Part shown: positions 7,918 through 16,924 of the stretch, in pieces
Layout of the letters: each line of letters begins with the position of its first letter
Numbering within the stretch: position 1 is the first letter of the stretch
NCBI GenBank assembly: GCA_910577165.1
Contig: CAJTLX010000032.1
Span: 1-37,930, forward strand
Origin: an uncultured Lachnospiraceae bacterium
GTDB taxonomy: Bacteria > Bacillota > Clostridia > Lachnospirales > Lachnospiraceae
Direction: 5' to 3'
Length of the DNA stretch: 37,930 nucleotides
Translations under genes and position numbers: made by a program
The notes under the pieces: model-generated
Database searches by the model: none
Told to the model about the DNA's origin: nothing
The model's input: only the letters and a program-made list of their open reading frames with translations

Positions 7918-8937
7918 TTAGTTTGAATAATTATCGAACTTGATATCCGATATTGTTTTTGTTTGGCTGCCAAGCCACATTTGTAATCCCTTGCCAAAGG
8001 CTTCTGCTTTTACAAGATAAGCGTCCCCTTCCCTGCCGGTTATCTCGGCGGTTGGCAGCCGGTCGAGAATGGCATCGATATCGCAGCCTGTATATTTAAA
8101 TGTAACTTTCTGTAGTGGTCCGCCATACATAAACTGAATTCGCTTGCGAAATTCTCCCTCCTCGAAGCGGTCGGCATAAGGAATATGAAATTTCTCCTTT
8201 AGAACTCTTAATGTTTTGACCCGATCCATCCGGTAGATGGTCGGATTGGAATCGTTGATAATATCAAATCGTTCGTGTACCTTCTCATCGTCAATAATTG
8301 CCGCGAGATAAAAATAAAACTCGGAAAACATAATGGCAAGCGGTCGCAGTACACGTCTTTTTAAGGTGTGGTCACTGACGCGAAGATATTCAATTTCAAT
8401 TAGATTGCAGTCCTTGATTGCCTGTCCAATCTTCCACATGGTATCAATAAAATTTGTTTTGTGCCTTGGCTCAATATAGTGATATTTCTCATTGCGAATC
8501 AGCTCTTCCATAAGCACTTTATTTTCTTTTGTCGTGCCGCAGATAAGCAGTTTATCCAAGAGATTAAACATTTCCTTTTCCGGAAAAGCACGGCTATCCA
8601 AGAGTATCTTGCACAGGGCGAGGAGTTCACTGTTGGTCAATTGTGTATCCTTATCTTCTAAAAGGACATAACCGTTATGATTATTACTATGAACCACCGA
8701 AAGTTGCTTTCCCCCGTATCTATCCGCATTTGATATAAGAAAACTGCGGATATCTTCGATATCTCTCATAATGGAACGCTCATCAACATTATATTCATAA
8801 GCCATTTCTGCTTTATTAACGGAATCTTTATCCCTCAGCCTTTTATATATTCCAAGTACACGCTCAATCTTACTGCCTTTCGGATTTGGATTTTCTGGAT
8901 TGGTATTTTTTGAATTTTTGTTTTTTGGCTCTTGCAT
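7918..8937 (-). CDS. WYL-domain transcriptional regulator
   Basis: This 339-aa protein has an N-terminal winged helix (ERVLGIYKRLRDKDSVN, DERSIMRDIEDIRSFL; roughly residues 25-75) and a C-terminal WYL domain (LKRRVLRPLAIMFSEFYFY, the ligand-sensing fold), as in DeoR-type, PafC-like and defence-island regulators such as BrxR and CapW. The first 22 residues are rich in N, K and P and probably disordered. I start it at ATG 8937 because AGAGGATTTCC precedes it; a 26-codon upstream extension is open but has no ribosome site. It lies directly downstream, on the same strand, of two unknown membrane-protein genes and may control them. Confidence 0.88.
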   Translation of the reverse strand: MQEPKNKNSKNTNPENPNPKGSKIERVLGIYKRLRDKDSVNKAEMAYEYNVDERSIMRDIEDIRSFLISNADRYGGKQLSVVHSNNHNGYVLLEDKDTQLTNSELLALCKILLDSRAFPEKEMFNLLDKLLICGTTKENKVLMEELIRNEKYHYIEPRHKTNFIDTMWKIGQAIKDCNLIEIEYLRVSDHTLKRRVLRPLAIMFSEFYFYLAAIIDDEKVHERFDIINDSNPTIYRMDRVKTLRVLKEKFHIPYADRFEEGEFRKRIQFMYGGPLQKVTFKYTGCDIDAILDRLPTAEITGREGDAYLVKAEAFGKGLQMWLGSQTKTISDIKFDNYSN

Positions 8938-9043
8938 GGAAATCCTCTTTTCTGCGCAGCAAGGTAAGGGAGCGTTTCCTGTCCGGCTGCGCACGGATGA
9001 AACAATAATTACCAATAATTTTTGGTTGTTTGGCTGTGTTCGA

Positions 9044-10117
9044 TTATTTTCGGCCTAAAATACGTTTAAAAATGCCCGGTTTTTTTACAATTTCTTTTAT
9101 TGTGGATTCCGCAGCAGAAATTATCGCATCCACTTCCTCGGTGTTTGCCACACTGATTAAGGTTTTATCTTTATCCTCTATCTCTCGATTCATTGGCATA
9201 CGGCACATATTGTAGAGTAGATTAACAAGAAGTGTTGTGTTCTGTATTTCCTTTTGTTCGGAGGGGGAGAAATCCTCCCAGTCGGTCTTTTTCTTTTTTT
9301 CAAAAAAATTTGAGAGGATGTCGATCTGATTTTCATATTTCTCTCTTACTAAAAGAAGTGCCTTGACATAGCGGTCGGAAAGGGAGGAAATTTCATCAAG
9401 ATGTTCACAGATTTTTTCCACCTTTTCCCTTGTAAGCTCTATTTGGATTTCCTCGGACTCTTTTTGTTTTTTGCGCGCCCGATGTCCGGTAAGTTTGATC
9501 ACCACGCCGCCGACTAAAATACCGATACCGCCAGTTAAGGAGCCAAGGATAGCACTTCCAAGCGCGATTCCGCCCCCGCCTGCAGCAATGCTTCCGCCCC
9601 CGATGGAGGCAAGAATGGCATTCCAGGCAGCAGCACCGGAAAGTGTTGAGATGGCGGTTCCCGTTCCCGATGTTCCGACTGCCGCCACAATCGAAGGGAC
9701 AACCCCCGCAGCCGCCATGCCACTAAGTGTTCCCGTTGTCGCACTGCCAAGACTGCCAAGGAGTGTATGGGCGATAAGTTCAGCGTTCTGTAATTCCTCT
9801 AATTTAGGAATTGTGAATTTGAAGCCTTTCGGACGGTACGGGTCAAATTCCGGACGGCTTTGAATTTTTTCCATCAGGGAGGAATATTTGTCAAACTGGC
9901 TATATATTTCCAATTCAAGCTTGCCCAACGCCTCCAGTTTTTCCTGCATGATTTTACTTTTTTCCTCAACAGGCTTAAAAATTTCCTTGCATTGCTGTCT
10001 TAATTCTTTGTCTGTTTTAAAGCTCTGCCAATAATCCTTCACTCCGCTGACTATTGCCCCCGCTCCACTGCCTCCAGCACAGAGAGCAAGGATACCTAAA
10101 ATAATTGGTGCTGGCAT
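9044..10117 (-). CDS. Coiled-coil protein with long glycine/alanine-rich hydrophobic core, 357 aa
   Basis: No family is recognised. A short hydrophobic N-terminus (PIILGILALCAGG) is followed by a charged helical segment (about residues 30-90), then by about 100 residues of G/A/S-rich hydrophobic sequence (about 115-215, glycine-zipper-like, containing GGGSIAAGGGGIALG and GGIGILVGGVV), then by a second long charged coiled coil (about 220-310) and a basic tail (KRILGRK). This helix-hydrophobic hairpin-helix plan resembles membrane-inserting or alpha-pore-forming proteins, but that is shape only. The gene sits 11 bp after the 437-aa membrane-protein gene, so they are cotranscribed, and the WYL regulator follows. 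Confidence 0.8.
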   Translation of the reverse strand: MPAPIILGILALCAGGSGAGAIVSGVKDYWQSFKTDKELRQQCKEIFKPVEEKSKIMQEKLEALGKLELEIYSQFDKYSSLMEKIQSRPEFDPYRPKGFKFTIPKLEELQNAELIAHTLLGSLGSATTGTLSGMAAAGVVPSIVAAVGTSGTGTAISTLSGAAAWNAILASIGGGSIAAGGGGIALGSAILGSLTGGIGILVGGVVIKLTGHRARKKQKESEEIQIELTREKVEKICEHLDEISSLSDRYVKALLLVREKYENQIDILSNFFEKKKKTDWEDFSPSEQKEIQNTTLLVNLLYNMCRMPMNREIEDKDKTLISVANTEEVDAIISAAESTIKEIVKKPGIFKRILGRK

Positions 10118-10128
10118 AATTATCCATC

Positions 10129-11442
10129 CTATCTTTTTTGCTTAAATCTTAAAATTCCATCTTTGTTTGACATATGTTCATTGAAATCGCCCTCCCAAGG
10201 CAATTCCAGTTTAAGCTTGGAGGTCATCTCGAAAAGAACCTGATTTAGTTCATCCGGTGAGGAGGCAGCGGAAAGTTTTTTCACTGCATCAAGGTATGGT
10301 TTGGTTTGTTCACGGAAATCTGCCTCCATTGATTTTAATTCCCTTATCGCGTCTTTCAACGCGTTATTTAATTCTTCGTAGGCAGCAAGTTCCCTCTCGC
10401 CCATTCCGATATGAAAGCAGAGTTCCTTAAAAATTCGCCAGACAAAGAGGAACCATGCGGGAAGATTTAATCTCAGGAAAAAAGTAAGGAAATTGCCGCC
10501 CGATCGAAATGCCGCGTCCAAAATATCCGCCGTGCAGAGCGCGGCACCGCTCACAATTAGCATAATGCGCAGATCATCTTCCTTTTGGTTCGGGATACAA
10601 TCCTTTAGCTTTTTCCCATATTGAAAATGCCTGCGGAATGACCAGAAAAATCGGGTGAGAAAATCCGCGAGAAGAACAGGAACGGAAAGTGCCATACCGA
10701 AGCGTAGATCATATCCTTCTTGAAAGGCACGAACTGCGATGGTGGCGAGATCCTGTCTTGCATCGCCAACCTGAAATTTGCCAAATTTACACAGGGAGAG
10801 CAGTTCATAAAATGGCAGGATAATTCCTGTTCCGCGACCATAGTTTTTGCCATCCCGCATTCCCCGGCTTCCAGAACTGCCCGCAAAATCTGACATTAAA
10901 TGTCCAAACCAGTTGACCACACCGAAAAAGATCCGCTCGATTAGGCTGTCTCCAGAAAGACCAAAATCCCGTGTCGGAATCATTACCATCTCTCCCTGCG
11001 AGAGGAAGGAGGAAGTGGAGGTAAGTTGGCTTAAAACGGAAAAAAATAGACCAATAGGGCTTGGTGAATGCCCCAGTGAGAGCATATGATGGTTTTTGGT
11101 GGACATTTTTAGTAGTCCTTGCATTTCGCTGCTATACCGCTGATCATAATTGATTTTGTAAGATTTTTCCAGGTAGCCGATCGCGGAGGAAATATTGCCT
11201 TTTTGTAGGAGGTTTGGCTTCCAGCCGGATAACTCTGCAAATTTGATTACCAGCTTGTCCGCAGCACTGTCCGAGATTGCACAGAAGCTGCTGTTTTTAG
11301 GGAGATTCACTAGGAAAATATCGATAATTCCGCCAATAGCCCCGCACGCCGCCGAGATAAGATAATCGTAGCGGTCGCAGTGGGTGTGCTGGGTAAGGAG
11401 GGGCTTGGCATCGGGTGGGGGAGTTTGGTTTGTTGTATACAT
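10129..11442 (-). CDS. Unknown polytopic membrane protein, 437 aa
   Basis: No family is recognised. Hydrophobic segments are visible near the N-terminus (LISAACGAIGGIIDIFLV), in the middle (GMALSVPVLLADFLTRFF and LRIMLIVSGAALCTADIL) and at LNLPAWFLFVWRIFKEL; between them lies a region rich in S, G and N (around TDGKNYGRGTGIILP-like sequence), and the C-terminal 100 residues are charged helices. The open frame begins at a GTG, but ATG 11442 is preferred because GAGG lies 8 nt before it. It is the first gene of the pair with the 357-aa protein; their common promoter is probably at 11513-11541. A membrane-complex role with that partner is inferred. Confidence 0.8.
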   Translation of the reverse strand: MYTTNQTPPPDAKPLLTQHTHCDRYDYLISAACGAIGGIIDIFLVNLPKNSSFCAISDSAADKLVIKFAELSGWKPNLLQKGNISSAIGYLEKSYKINYDQRYSSEMQGLLKMSTKNHHMLSLGHSPSPIGLFFSVLSQLTSTSSFLSQGEMVMIPTRDFGLSGDSLIERIFFGVVNWFGHLMSDFAGSSGSRGMRDGKNYGRGTGIILPFYELLSLCKFGKFQVGDARQDLATIAVRAFQEGYDLRFGMALSVPVLLADFLTRFFWSFRRHFQYGKKLKDCIPNQKEDDLRIMLIVSGAALCTADILDAAFRSGGNFLTFFLRLNLPAWFLFVWRIFKELCFHIGMGERELAAYEELNNALKDAIRELKSMEADFREQTKPYLDAVKKLSAASSPDELNQVLFEMTSKLKLELPWEGDFNEHMSNKDGILRFKQKR

Positions 11443-11512
11443 GGTTGAAATCCTCACTGGATATGTAATATTTTGGGGTTATAATAATTTATTTTTTATC
11501 GTTCATACAAAT

Positions 11513-11541
11513 ATCATAACATAGTCGTTGAAAAATTTCAC
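11513..11541 (-). promoter_or_regulatory. Probable promoter of the two-gene membrane module
   Basis: Leftward GTGAAA (11541-11536) and TATGAT (11518-11513) are 17 bp apart, about 70 bp before the ATG at 11442. The -35 box is weak. The 150-bp gap and the change in base composition here suggest that the module is separate from the injection operon. Confidence 0.4.
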
Positions 11542-11609
11542 TATTTATTTCGTGAAGATATCAATATTTTATTGTAATCCTATTTGATTCAAAAAATGGT
11601 TTTAAGATG

Positions 11610-12278
11610 TTAATTTTTTTCTCCAATCGTAAATTCATAGAATATAAATCCAATTTGTATAAATAATAAAGTAGTACAAAAATAAGATATTAGCGTACAA
11701 TTTGGAAGTTTGCCAAAGGAAAACAAATGTTTCCATAATCCTGCTTTGCTAGATAAATAAAATCCGATAATGGAAGCAAGTCCCCAGATAATATTTAAAA
11801 ATATTTTGACTTTTGTAGATAACTTGCCTGAAAAATATCCTCCCATGCCAATACCTAGGTTTAAGTTGGAAAGTAAAATAACATAGAGGATAACACATGA
11901 ACGGATCTTATTCGATAAAACACCTAAAAAAGGAATATATGATAAAAATATACAAACTAGGATACCAAACATTGCTATACGTAGTAGGAATTTTACTACG
12001 TATAGCCCAGTACAATAAATTTTATTTTTTATTAGTTGTTTTGGATCTTCACCGTCTTTAATAAGTTGCTTTACACCCAAAAGTGATTTTCGGATACGGG
12101 AATTAGGTCGGATGACAAAACATAATCCAAAGTATATCGAAACCATTATTGGATCGAAAATCTTAGAGGAGATTCGCCCAATTAAAGTAAATGGGAGAAG
12201 AAGTGCTAAAAATATATTTGCTACAAAAGCGCATTTATTTGCAGTTCTTAAAAGTTCTTTATATTTAGAGTTCATCAT
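11610..12278 (-). CDS. Polytopic membrane protein at the end of the injection operon, 222 aa
   Basis: The protein has about six hydrophobic segments, among them FVANIFLALLLPFTLIG, FDPIMVSIYFGLCFVI, FLLRIAMFGILVCIFLSYI, SCVILYVILLSNLNLGIG, IIWGLASIIGFYLS and LISYFCTTLLFIQIGFIF, and ends in a short charged tail. The family is not recognised. Its ATG overlaps the stop of the TssK-like gene (ATGA, 12275-12278), indicating coupled synthesis. In type VI systems TssK connects the baseplate to membrane protein TssL, so this protein is a candidate anchor of the apparatus in the cell membrane; that is inferred from order and topology only. It has no similarity to TssL that I can see. Confidence 0.8.
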   Translation of the reverse strand: MMNSKYKELLRTANKCAFVANIFLALLLPFTLIGRISSKIFDPIMVSIYFGLCFVIRPNSRIRKSLLGVKQLIKDGEDPKQLIKNKIYCTGLYVVKFLLRIAMFGILVCIFLSYIPFLGVLSNKIRSCVILYVILLSNLNLGIGMGGYFSGKLSTKVKIFLNIIWGLASIIGFYLSSKAGLWKHLFSFGKLPNCTLISYFCTTLLFIQIGFIFYEFTIGEKN

Positions 12279-13096
12279 ATAAGCATTGATTCCTCCCTTT
12301 CTGTAAACGATATATTTTTCGTCGGGGTAATATTGAGATTATTGCTTTTCAAAACCGATAAGGCATCCCAAAATTGATCCATAAGTGCTTTTCCCCGTAA
12401 TTCCGATGTGGGGATATGATTTGGGAGGTAAGATATATATGCTCTCATTAATTCACATGGAATAACCCCCTTTGTGCAGATTTCTCCCATAATTACATAA
12501 TCAAATGGATGCCGTTCCTCTTTGGAAAGAAGTTTCCGATATACCAAATGAAATAATTGCGGCATAAATGTTGGTTCCGTTCCTCGGCAAGCGTGCTTGT
12601 AATCTAGAATATAAGCATCTTTTTTAATATCGTCGCCCGATCTTGGAAATTTTGGTTCATTTTTGAAACTGAATAAAAGAAAATTATCTTTTGGCAGTTT
12701 TTCGTCTTCCTTTATTTCAATTTCTAATTTTCTGACTACGATATTATCCTGCTTCCACTGACAATCTTTGTTGGAATCACAATCTTTATCGGGACTCTCT
12801 GTATCTGAATCGCTATCCTTTAACACGACATACCATCTTTTTCCTTCAAAGCATATATTTTCGCATAATATTTCATCCTTCTCCAGGATATAGAGAGAAG
12901 AATTGTGTTTATATATGCCAGTGGAAAGAATAAGCTTTTGATCAACATAACTTACATTCAAACCGCTTATTACGCCTTCAGAGTAATCTGCAAAAATATA
13001 ATTGATTAAATTTTTGGGATATTCGTACATTTTTTGCAGCAACTGACCAGTGATAAGGCTGCCACTTGGAAAGGTTAATTCGTAGTCAGTGAGCAT
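12275..13096 (-). CDS. Probable baseplate adaptor with TssK-like N-terminus, 273 aa
   Basis: The first 70 residues (FPSGSLITGQLLQKM, then a helix, then SEGVISGLNVSY, then LILSTGIYKHNSSLYIL) follow the order of the TssK shoulder domain and of phage receptor-binding proteins: a x-x-G-x-L/M-x-x-x-Q-hh start, a helix, a 'GV-GL-h' strand and a short beta run over the stated start of a profile. The remainder (about 100-273) is charged with aspartate-rich loops near residues 110-130 and is not recognised. It has a strong ribosome site (AAAGGAGG). It stands between the Hsp70-like gene and the membrane protein. A baseplate-to-membrane link is inferred; a profile comparison would decide. Confidence 0.8.
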   Translation of the reverse strand: MLTDYELTFPSGSLITGQLLQKMYEYPKNLINYIFADYSEGVISGLNVSYVDQKLILSTGIYKHNSSLYILEKDEILCENICFEGKRWYVVLKDSDSDTESPDKDCDSNKDCQWKQDNIVVRKLEIEIKEDEKLPKDNFLLFSFKNEPKFPRSGDDIKKDAYILDYKHACRGTEPTFMPQLFHLVYRKLLSKEERHPFDYVIMGEICTKGVIPCELMRAYISYLPNHIPTSELRGKALMDQFWDALSVLKSNNLNITPTKNISFTEREESMLI

Positions 13097-13111
13097 AAAA
13101 GTATCCTCCTT

Positions 13112-16102
13112 TTATTTACAATTTTTTCCATCAAACCGAGTTGTGAATTCAATTTCCTGATATTGAATATTATCACTCCCCATAATGCGGAATATATCAC
13201 CTTTACCATGGTTATATTTTAGAATTTGCCAAAGTGTAAAAGTAAATCCATCATTGTTTGGTATAGCAAAAATAAATAATTTATTGATTGCTTCATCCTG
13301 GTTAAGATTTTCAATTAGACGGTCTAAAACTAAAGTCTTTTCTTCTTTTCCAGCAATTTCCCATTGCTCAAAATCAGCAGGAGATTTCTGCTTGATTACT
13401 TCTTTCAGTTCTTTGCTGTCTTTGACATCGTAACCCTCGAAGAAATCTGCTTTTATTTTGATACTTGTGTTCCATTTATCATCTTTGATAAGGTTATTTG
13501 ATATATCAAGCTGGATATTGCCGATACTTGATTCGCGTTTATGAATGACAATTTCTGGCATATAAGTCTTGTTGCCTTGTCTGTAAATTTTTCCACCGTC
13601 CAATAAGGTTTTGGAAGAGATATTATCTTTATCTACTACAACAGTGTAAATAATATTAGGCATATCACATTCTATCTTAGCTGATACTTTGCCATACGCT
13701 TTGTCACTTAGATATTGGATACAACCCTCTACACAGGCAAGCTTTTTTTGCTCCGCAGTTTCCAGCTTTGTGCCTCCTCTTAGGTGCTTGCCTGGAATGA
13801 ATTCTTTAAGCATATCCTGAAAAGTACCAATTTTACAGGATTGACCGGATAAATGTAATTTTTTAGGCAGCTCATTATTTGCTCGTTCTGTTCCATCCGG
13901 TTTCAGAAACATAACGGAAAGTAGATAGTATATTTGTGGTTTTAACAAGGTAATCAATTCTTCGCGATTAAGAAATATATTAGGATCTTCTTTTATTATT
14001 TCAAAATTTTTATCTTTAATCTCTTTTTTGATTTCTTCTTGATCGGTTTCGTTATTTTGTTCGGCGGTATTTTTTATAGCAGTCGTATTAACATAAAAAC
14101 CAATATTTCCCAGGTTTGGATGCGATGTCTTAAGTTTTTCAAAATTAATATCAAATGTAGCATCTTCAGAATACAAGTCGCTTTTCCACTGCTCTGCAAG
14201 CTGCCATAAATAATTAAAGTTGTGGTGCGCATATTTTGGAATTTTGGTTCCGTCCCCTATAATTTCTTTATTGTCAAAATCGGTCGGGATGATCCATTCT
14301 GCCAATTTACTTTCTGTATCAAGTTGATCATAACAATCAAATCTTCTTTTCAGCTTAATACATGTGTCGATATGGGAGAAAAAATCTTCTTCTGCATTAT
14401 TAAGTATTTGTCCGGTTGCCATATCAATTTTATGAAATTTTTCGAGGTTATTGAATATAGTTGTAGTAGTATTCTTAATTGATTTTTTGCAGTAATAATC
14501 TCTGAGGCGGATTTTTAAAAACTGAAAAATCCTATAGGTTAGGTCATTTCCGCCAAACGCAGTTTGACCATTTTCAAATTTAGTGGTAATATCAATTTTT
14601 GTTCCAGTATCTGTCTTGGTAAAAAGATAGGAACAGCTTGCCGCATCAGTAGTTCCGCCGCCACAGTCAATAACCATAAGTTCCCCATTAGGTTCTCTTC
14701 TGCCGTTTTCAAACTCCGCCCTGAATTCAGAAATACGTTTATAAATAATGGCAACCGCTTCATCAAGGCTTTCTTTTGCTGGAAGGATTTCGTACTCATC
14801 TTTCCATTGCTGAAACTTTTCTGTAAGGAAAGTAATAAAAAGCTCCTTGCATTTAACAGGTGCTGAAAAATGAAGTCTGCGGAATTTCTGTTTCAATTTT
14901 ATCTCGGCATTTATAATTACATATTTAATATACTCTATAATTATATCTTTGGCGAATAATTCATATTTTTCGCATTCATTTCCTTTTTCATCAGTACCTG
15001 TTTTAATTTTAAAATCATCATTGGAAGCAATCCATTGCTTGATATTGTAAAAAATTTTTCCCTCCGGATTATAATCTTCCTCAATAATACGCTTTTTTGC
15101 TTTATATCCAAATAAGAATTGATCTTTTTTGTTTTGCAAGTCTTTTAAATAGACAATTGTAGGAAGAAACTTACTTTCCTTTCCTGTTATAAGGTTATCA
15201 AAATCAACAAGTTTAGGTTCTACTCCATTTTCCGTTCGAATCCATGTGCCTGCTGTTGTATTGCTTGAACCAAAATCAATACAGAGAACTTTATCAACAT
15301 CAGGAAGCTGTTTAGAAGAAATTTTAATATTCTTTGAAAAAAATCTGGTAAATTCTTCGTTTGCAAAAATGATTTTGTAATTTGTATTCTTATTTGAAGC
15401 GTCTATTTTTACATCATCGCTATCAGCACATAAATAGTACTTTCCCTCTTCTGAAAAACATCCCCAAATCACAGGGTCAGGGGATCCAGAGGGAACAACG
15501 ATAAAGAAATCCCTATTAACTTGAATTGGAGGAGCAATCCAAATCTTATCGGATTTAGTAATGGCTACACCCGTACTTTTTCCAAAGCTGTTGGTAAAGT
15601 ATACATTGTTTTTCATACTAACATCACAATTTTCTTCAAAAACTTCAATTTTATCATCATGGATTTCTTGATATAATTTGCTTGCATCTTCAAATGTTTT
15701 TGGGAGATCCAATTTTTCCCTACATTCCAAAGGAATGTTCGAAGTGTTCGGTGAGTCCCAAATGTCTTTTACTCTTTTACTCATCTTTTTAAAAAAATTG
15801 TTATTTTGGTCGTTCTCTTGAATTTTAATATTTATTTCTTTTGAAAAAAGTTCTTTAAAATCTTTTCGATAATTACAATTTAATATTTCCTGATCTGCAA
15901 TCCCAATTTCATGGAAAAAATGACTGATAGCAGAGTTGGAATATTTGTACTTTCCCTCCTGAATTTCCAAGATAACCTTATCACAGATATAAGGCACATC
16001 TAATTTGTTATCTTCTTTAGGAGGTTCAATTTCAATATTGGCTTTTCTAAGTGCTTCGATGATTTCTTCTTTTGAAAACTTTCTTTTTTCCGATTCACTC
16101 AT
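13112..16102 (-). CDS. Divergent Hsp70/actin-like ATPase, 996 aa
   Basis: This is an Hsp70-superfamily protein with a long N-terminal extension. Residues 1-270 are unrelated to Hsp70 and unrecognised. The ATPase follows: phosphate-1 motif LCIDFGSSNTTAGTW (273-287), connect/phosphate-2 motif LMVIDCGGGTTDA (475-487) and adenosine motif LHLSGQSCKIGTF (749-761). The C-terminal 190 residues may replace the substrate-binding part. DnaK is about 610 aa, so this is much longer, with insertions between the phosphate-2 and adenosine motifs. No clear ribosome site precedes the ATG. It is embedded in the injection operon, where ClpV would be expected in a type VI locus; with the J-domain gene at 25795-26526 it suggests chaperone-driven assembly or disassembly (inference). 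Confidence 0.9.
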   Translation of the reverse strand: MSESEKRKFSKEEIIEALRKANIEIEPPKEDNKLDVPYICDKVILEIQEGKYKYSNSAISHFFHEIGIADQEILNCNYRKDFKELFSKEINIKIQENDQNNNFFKKMSKRVKDIWDSPNTSNIPLECREKLDLPKTFEDASKLYQEIHDDKIEVFEENCDVSMKNNVYFTNSFGKSTGVAITKSDKIWIAPPIQVNRDFFIVVPSGSPDPVIWGCFSEEGKYYLCADSDDVKIDASNKNTNYKIIFANEEFTRFFSKNIKISSKQLPDVDKVLCIDFGSSNTTAGTWIRTENGVEPKLVDFDNLITGKESKFLPTIVYLKDLQNKKDQFLFGYKAKKRIIEEDYNPEGKIFYNIKQWIASNDDFKIKTGTDEKGNECEKYELFAKDIIIEYIKYVIINAEIKLKQKFRRLHFSAPVKCKELFITFLTEKFQQWKDEYEILPAKESLDEAVAIIYKRISEFRAEFENGRREPNGELMVIDCGGGTTDAASCSYLFTKTDTGTKIDITTKFENGQTAFGGNDLTYRIFQFLKIRLRDYYCKKSIKNTTTTIFNNLEKFHKIDMATGQILNNAEEDFFSHIDTCIKLKRRFDCYDQLDTESKLAEWIIPTDFDNKEIIGDGTKIPKYAHHNFNYLWQLAEQWKSDLYSEDATFDINFEKLKTSHPNLGNIGFYVNTTAIKNTAEQNNETDQEEIKKEIKDKNFEIIKEDPNIFLNREELITLLKPQIYYLLSVMFLKPDGTERANNELPKKLHLSGQSCKIGTFQDMLKEFIPGKHLRGGTKLETAEQKKLACVEGCIQYLSDKAYGKVSAKIECDMPNIIYTVVVDKDNISSKTLLDGGKIYRQGNKTYMPEIVIHKRESSIGNIQLDISNNLIKDDKWNTSIKIKADFFEGYDVKDSKELKEVIKQKSPADFEQWEIAGKEEKTLVLDRLIENLNQDEAINKLFIFAIPNNDGFTFTLWQILKYNHGKGDIFRIMGSDNIQYQEIEFTTRFDGKNCK

Positions 16103-16144
16103 AATGTTGTTTTAAGCGATACATTGAAAGTATCCTATCTCCTT

Positions 16145-16924
16145 TCATATAATTTGTATTTGATTAACGATAGGTACTGCCGCATATTCCCTGTGATTCT
16201 CGTTAATAATACCAAAACAATATTTTCCCCATACCGGGCAGATATTTTTTGTACAGTCTGCAAATAATGACTTGGCAACTGAAAAACGTATCTTGTTATA
16301 CTCTGATCCTTCTGCTGCGCAGAAATAGTAAAAAGTATCCGTAGAACGCCGATAATAAATTTCAGCGGAATGCTTAGTATAATCTGCATCAAAATCTTTA
16401 TTATATAAATTATTTATACGCCCAAAAAAATCAAAGAAAATATTATTAAAGAAGTCCTTTTTTTCACCACTTTCATGATACTTTTGTAAGTAAATTGCGA
16501 TAATATCGCGGTCTTTTGCATCAAGTTTGTTAAATTTTCCGCATAGTTCCTGTCCGTAACGTCCCTCAAGTATCTCGTTAGTAAATAGTTCTTTATAACT
16601 ATGTGTTAAACAATGTCCACAAAGAAGATCCAACTGTGCAAGGTAGTGAAAGAGTAAGTTGAAAATTTCATCCTCCAAATTGTAAATGCTTTCAAAATAT
16701 GTCTTTTGTATATCTAAATTGTCTGAGTCATGTGTATTTTCAGATGATGTCCTAAAATAATTGGTGGAAAAAATTTCGGAAAAACGCACCAAAGGATTCA
16801 CCAATATTTGATTGCCATGCTGTTCTGCTTCTTTAAGGGAATATTCATGAAGTAAGGTAAAGCGATTTTCAGCACTGTAATTTTGCCAAATATAATTTAT
16901 ATCTTTTTCTTGATCGTAATTCAT
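16145..16924 (-). CDS. Unknown protein of the injection operon, 259 aa
   Basis: The protein is not recognised. It is soluble, acidic and rich in aromatic residues and asparagine. It has a pair CGHC (near residue 110) and another cysteine-rich patch CTKNICPVWGKYC near residue 230, which could bind a metal. ATG 16924 is chosen because it overlaps the stop of the preceding gene as ATGA and is preceded by GGGGTGGTC; a longer TTG start is open but less likely. By position, between the 473-aa protein and the Hsp70-like gene, it could be a baseplate or assembly factor. Confidence 0.8.
   Translation of the reverse strand: MNYDQEKDINYIWQNYSAENRFTLLHEYSLKEAEQHGNQILVNPLVRFSEIFSTNYFRTSSENTHDSDNLDIQKTYFESIYNLEDEIFNLLFHYLAQLDLLCGHCLTHSYKELFTNEILEGRYGQELCGKFNKLDAKDRDIIAIYLQKYHESGEKKDFFNNIFFDFFGRINNLYNKDFDADYTKHSAEIYYRRSTDTFYYFCAAEGSEYNKIRFSVAKSLFADCTKNICPVWGKYCFGIINENHREYAAVPIVNQIQII

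Noticed and set aside
9044..10117. Tail tape-measure protein of the injection system
   Set aside because: The length and the central hydrophobic zipper suggested it, but the gene lies outside the AT-rich operon, has a separate promoter and follows a membrane protein gene.
13112..16102. Housekeeping DnaK
   Set aside because: The protein is 996 aa with a 270-aa unrelated N-terminus and is embedded in the injection operon without grpE or dnaJ order; the ATPase motifs are divergent.
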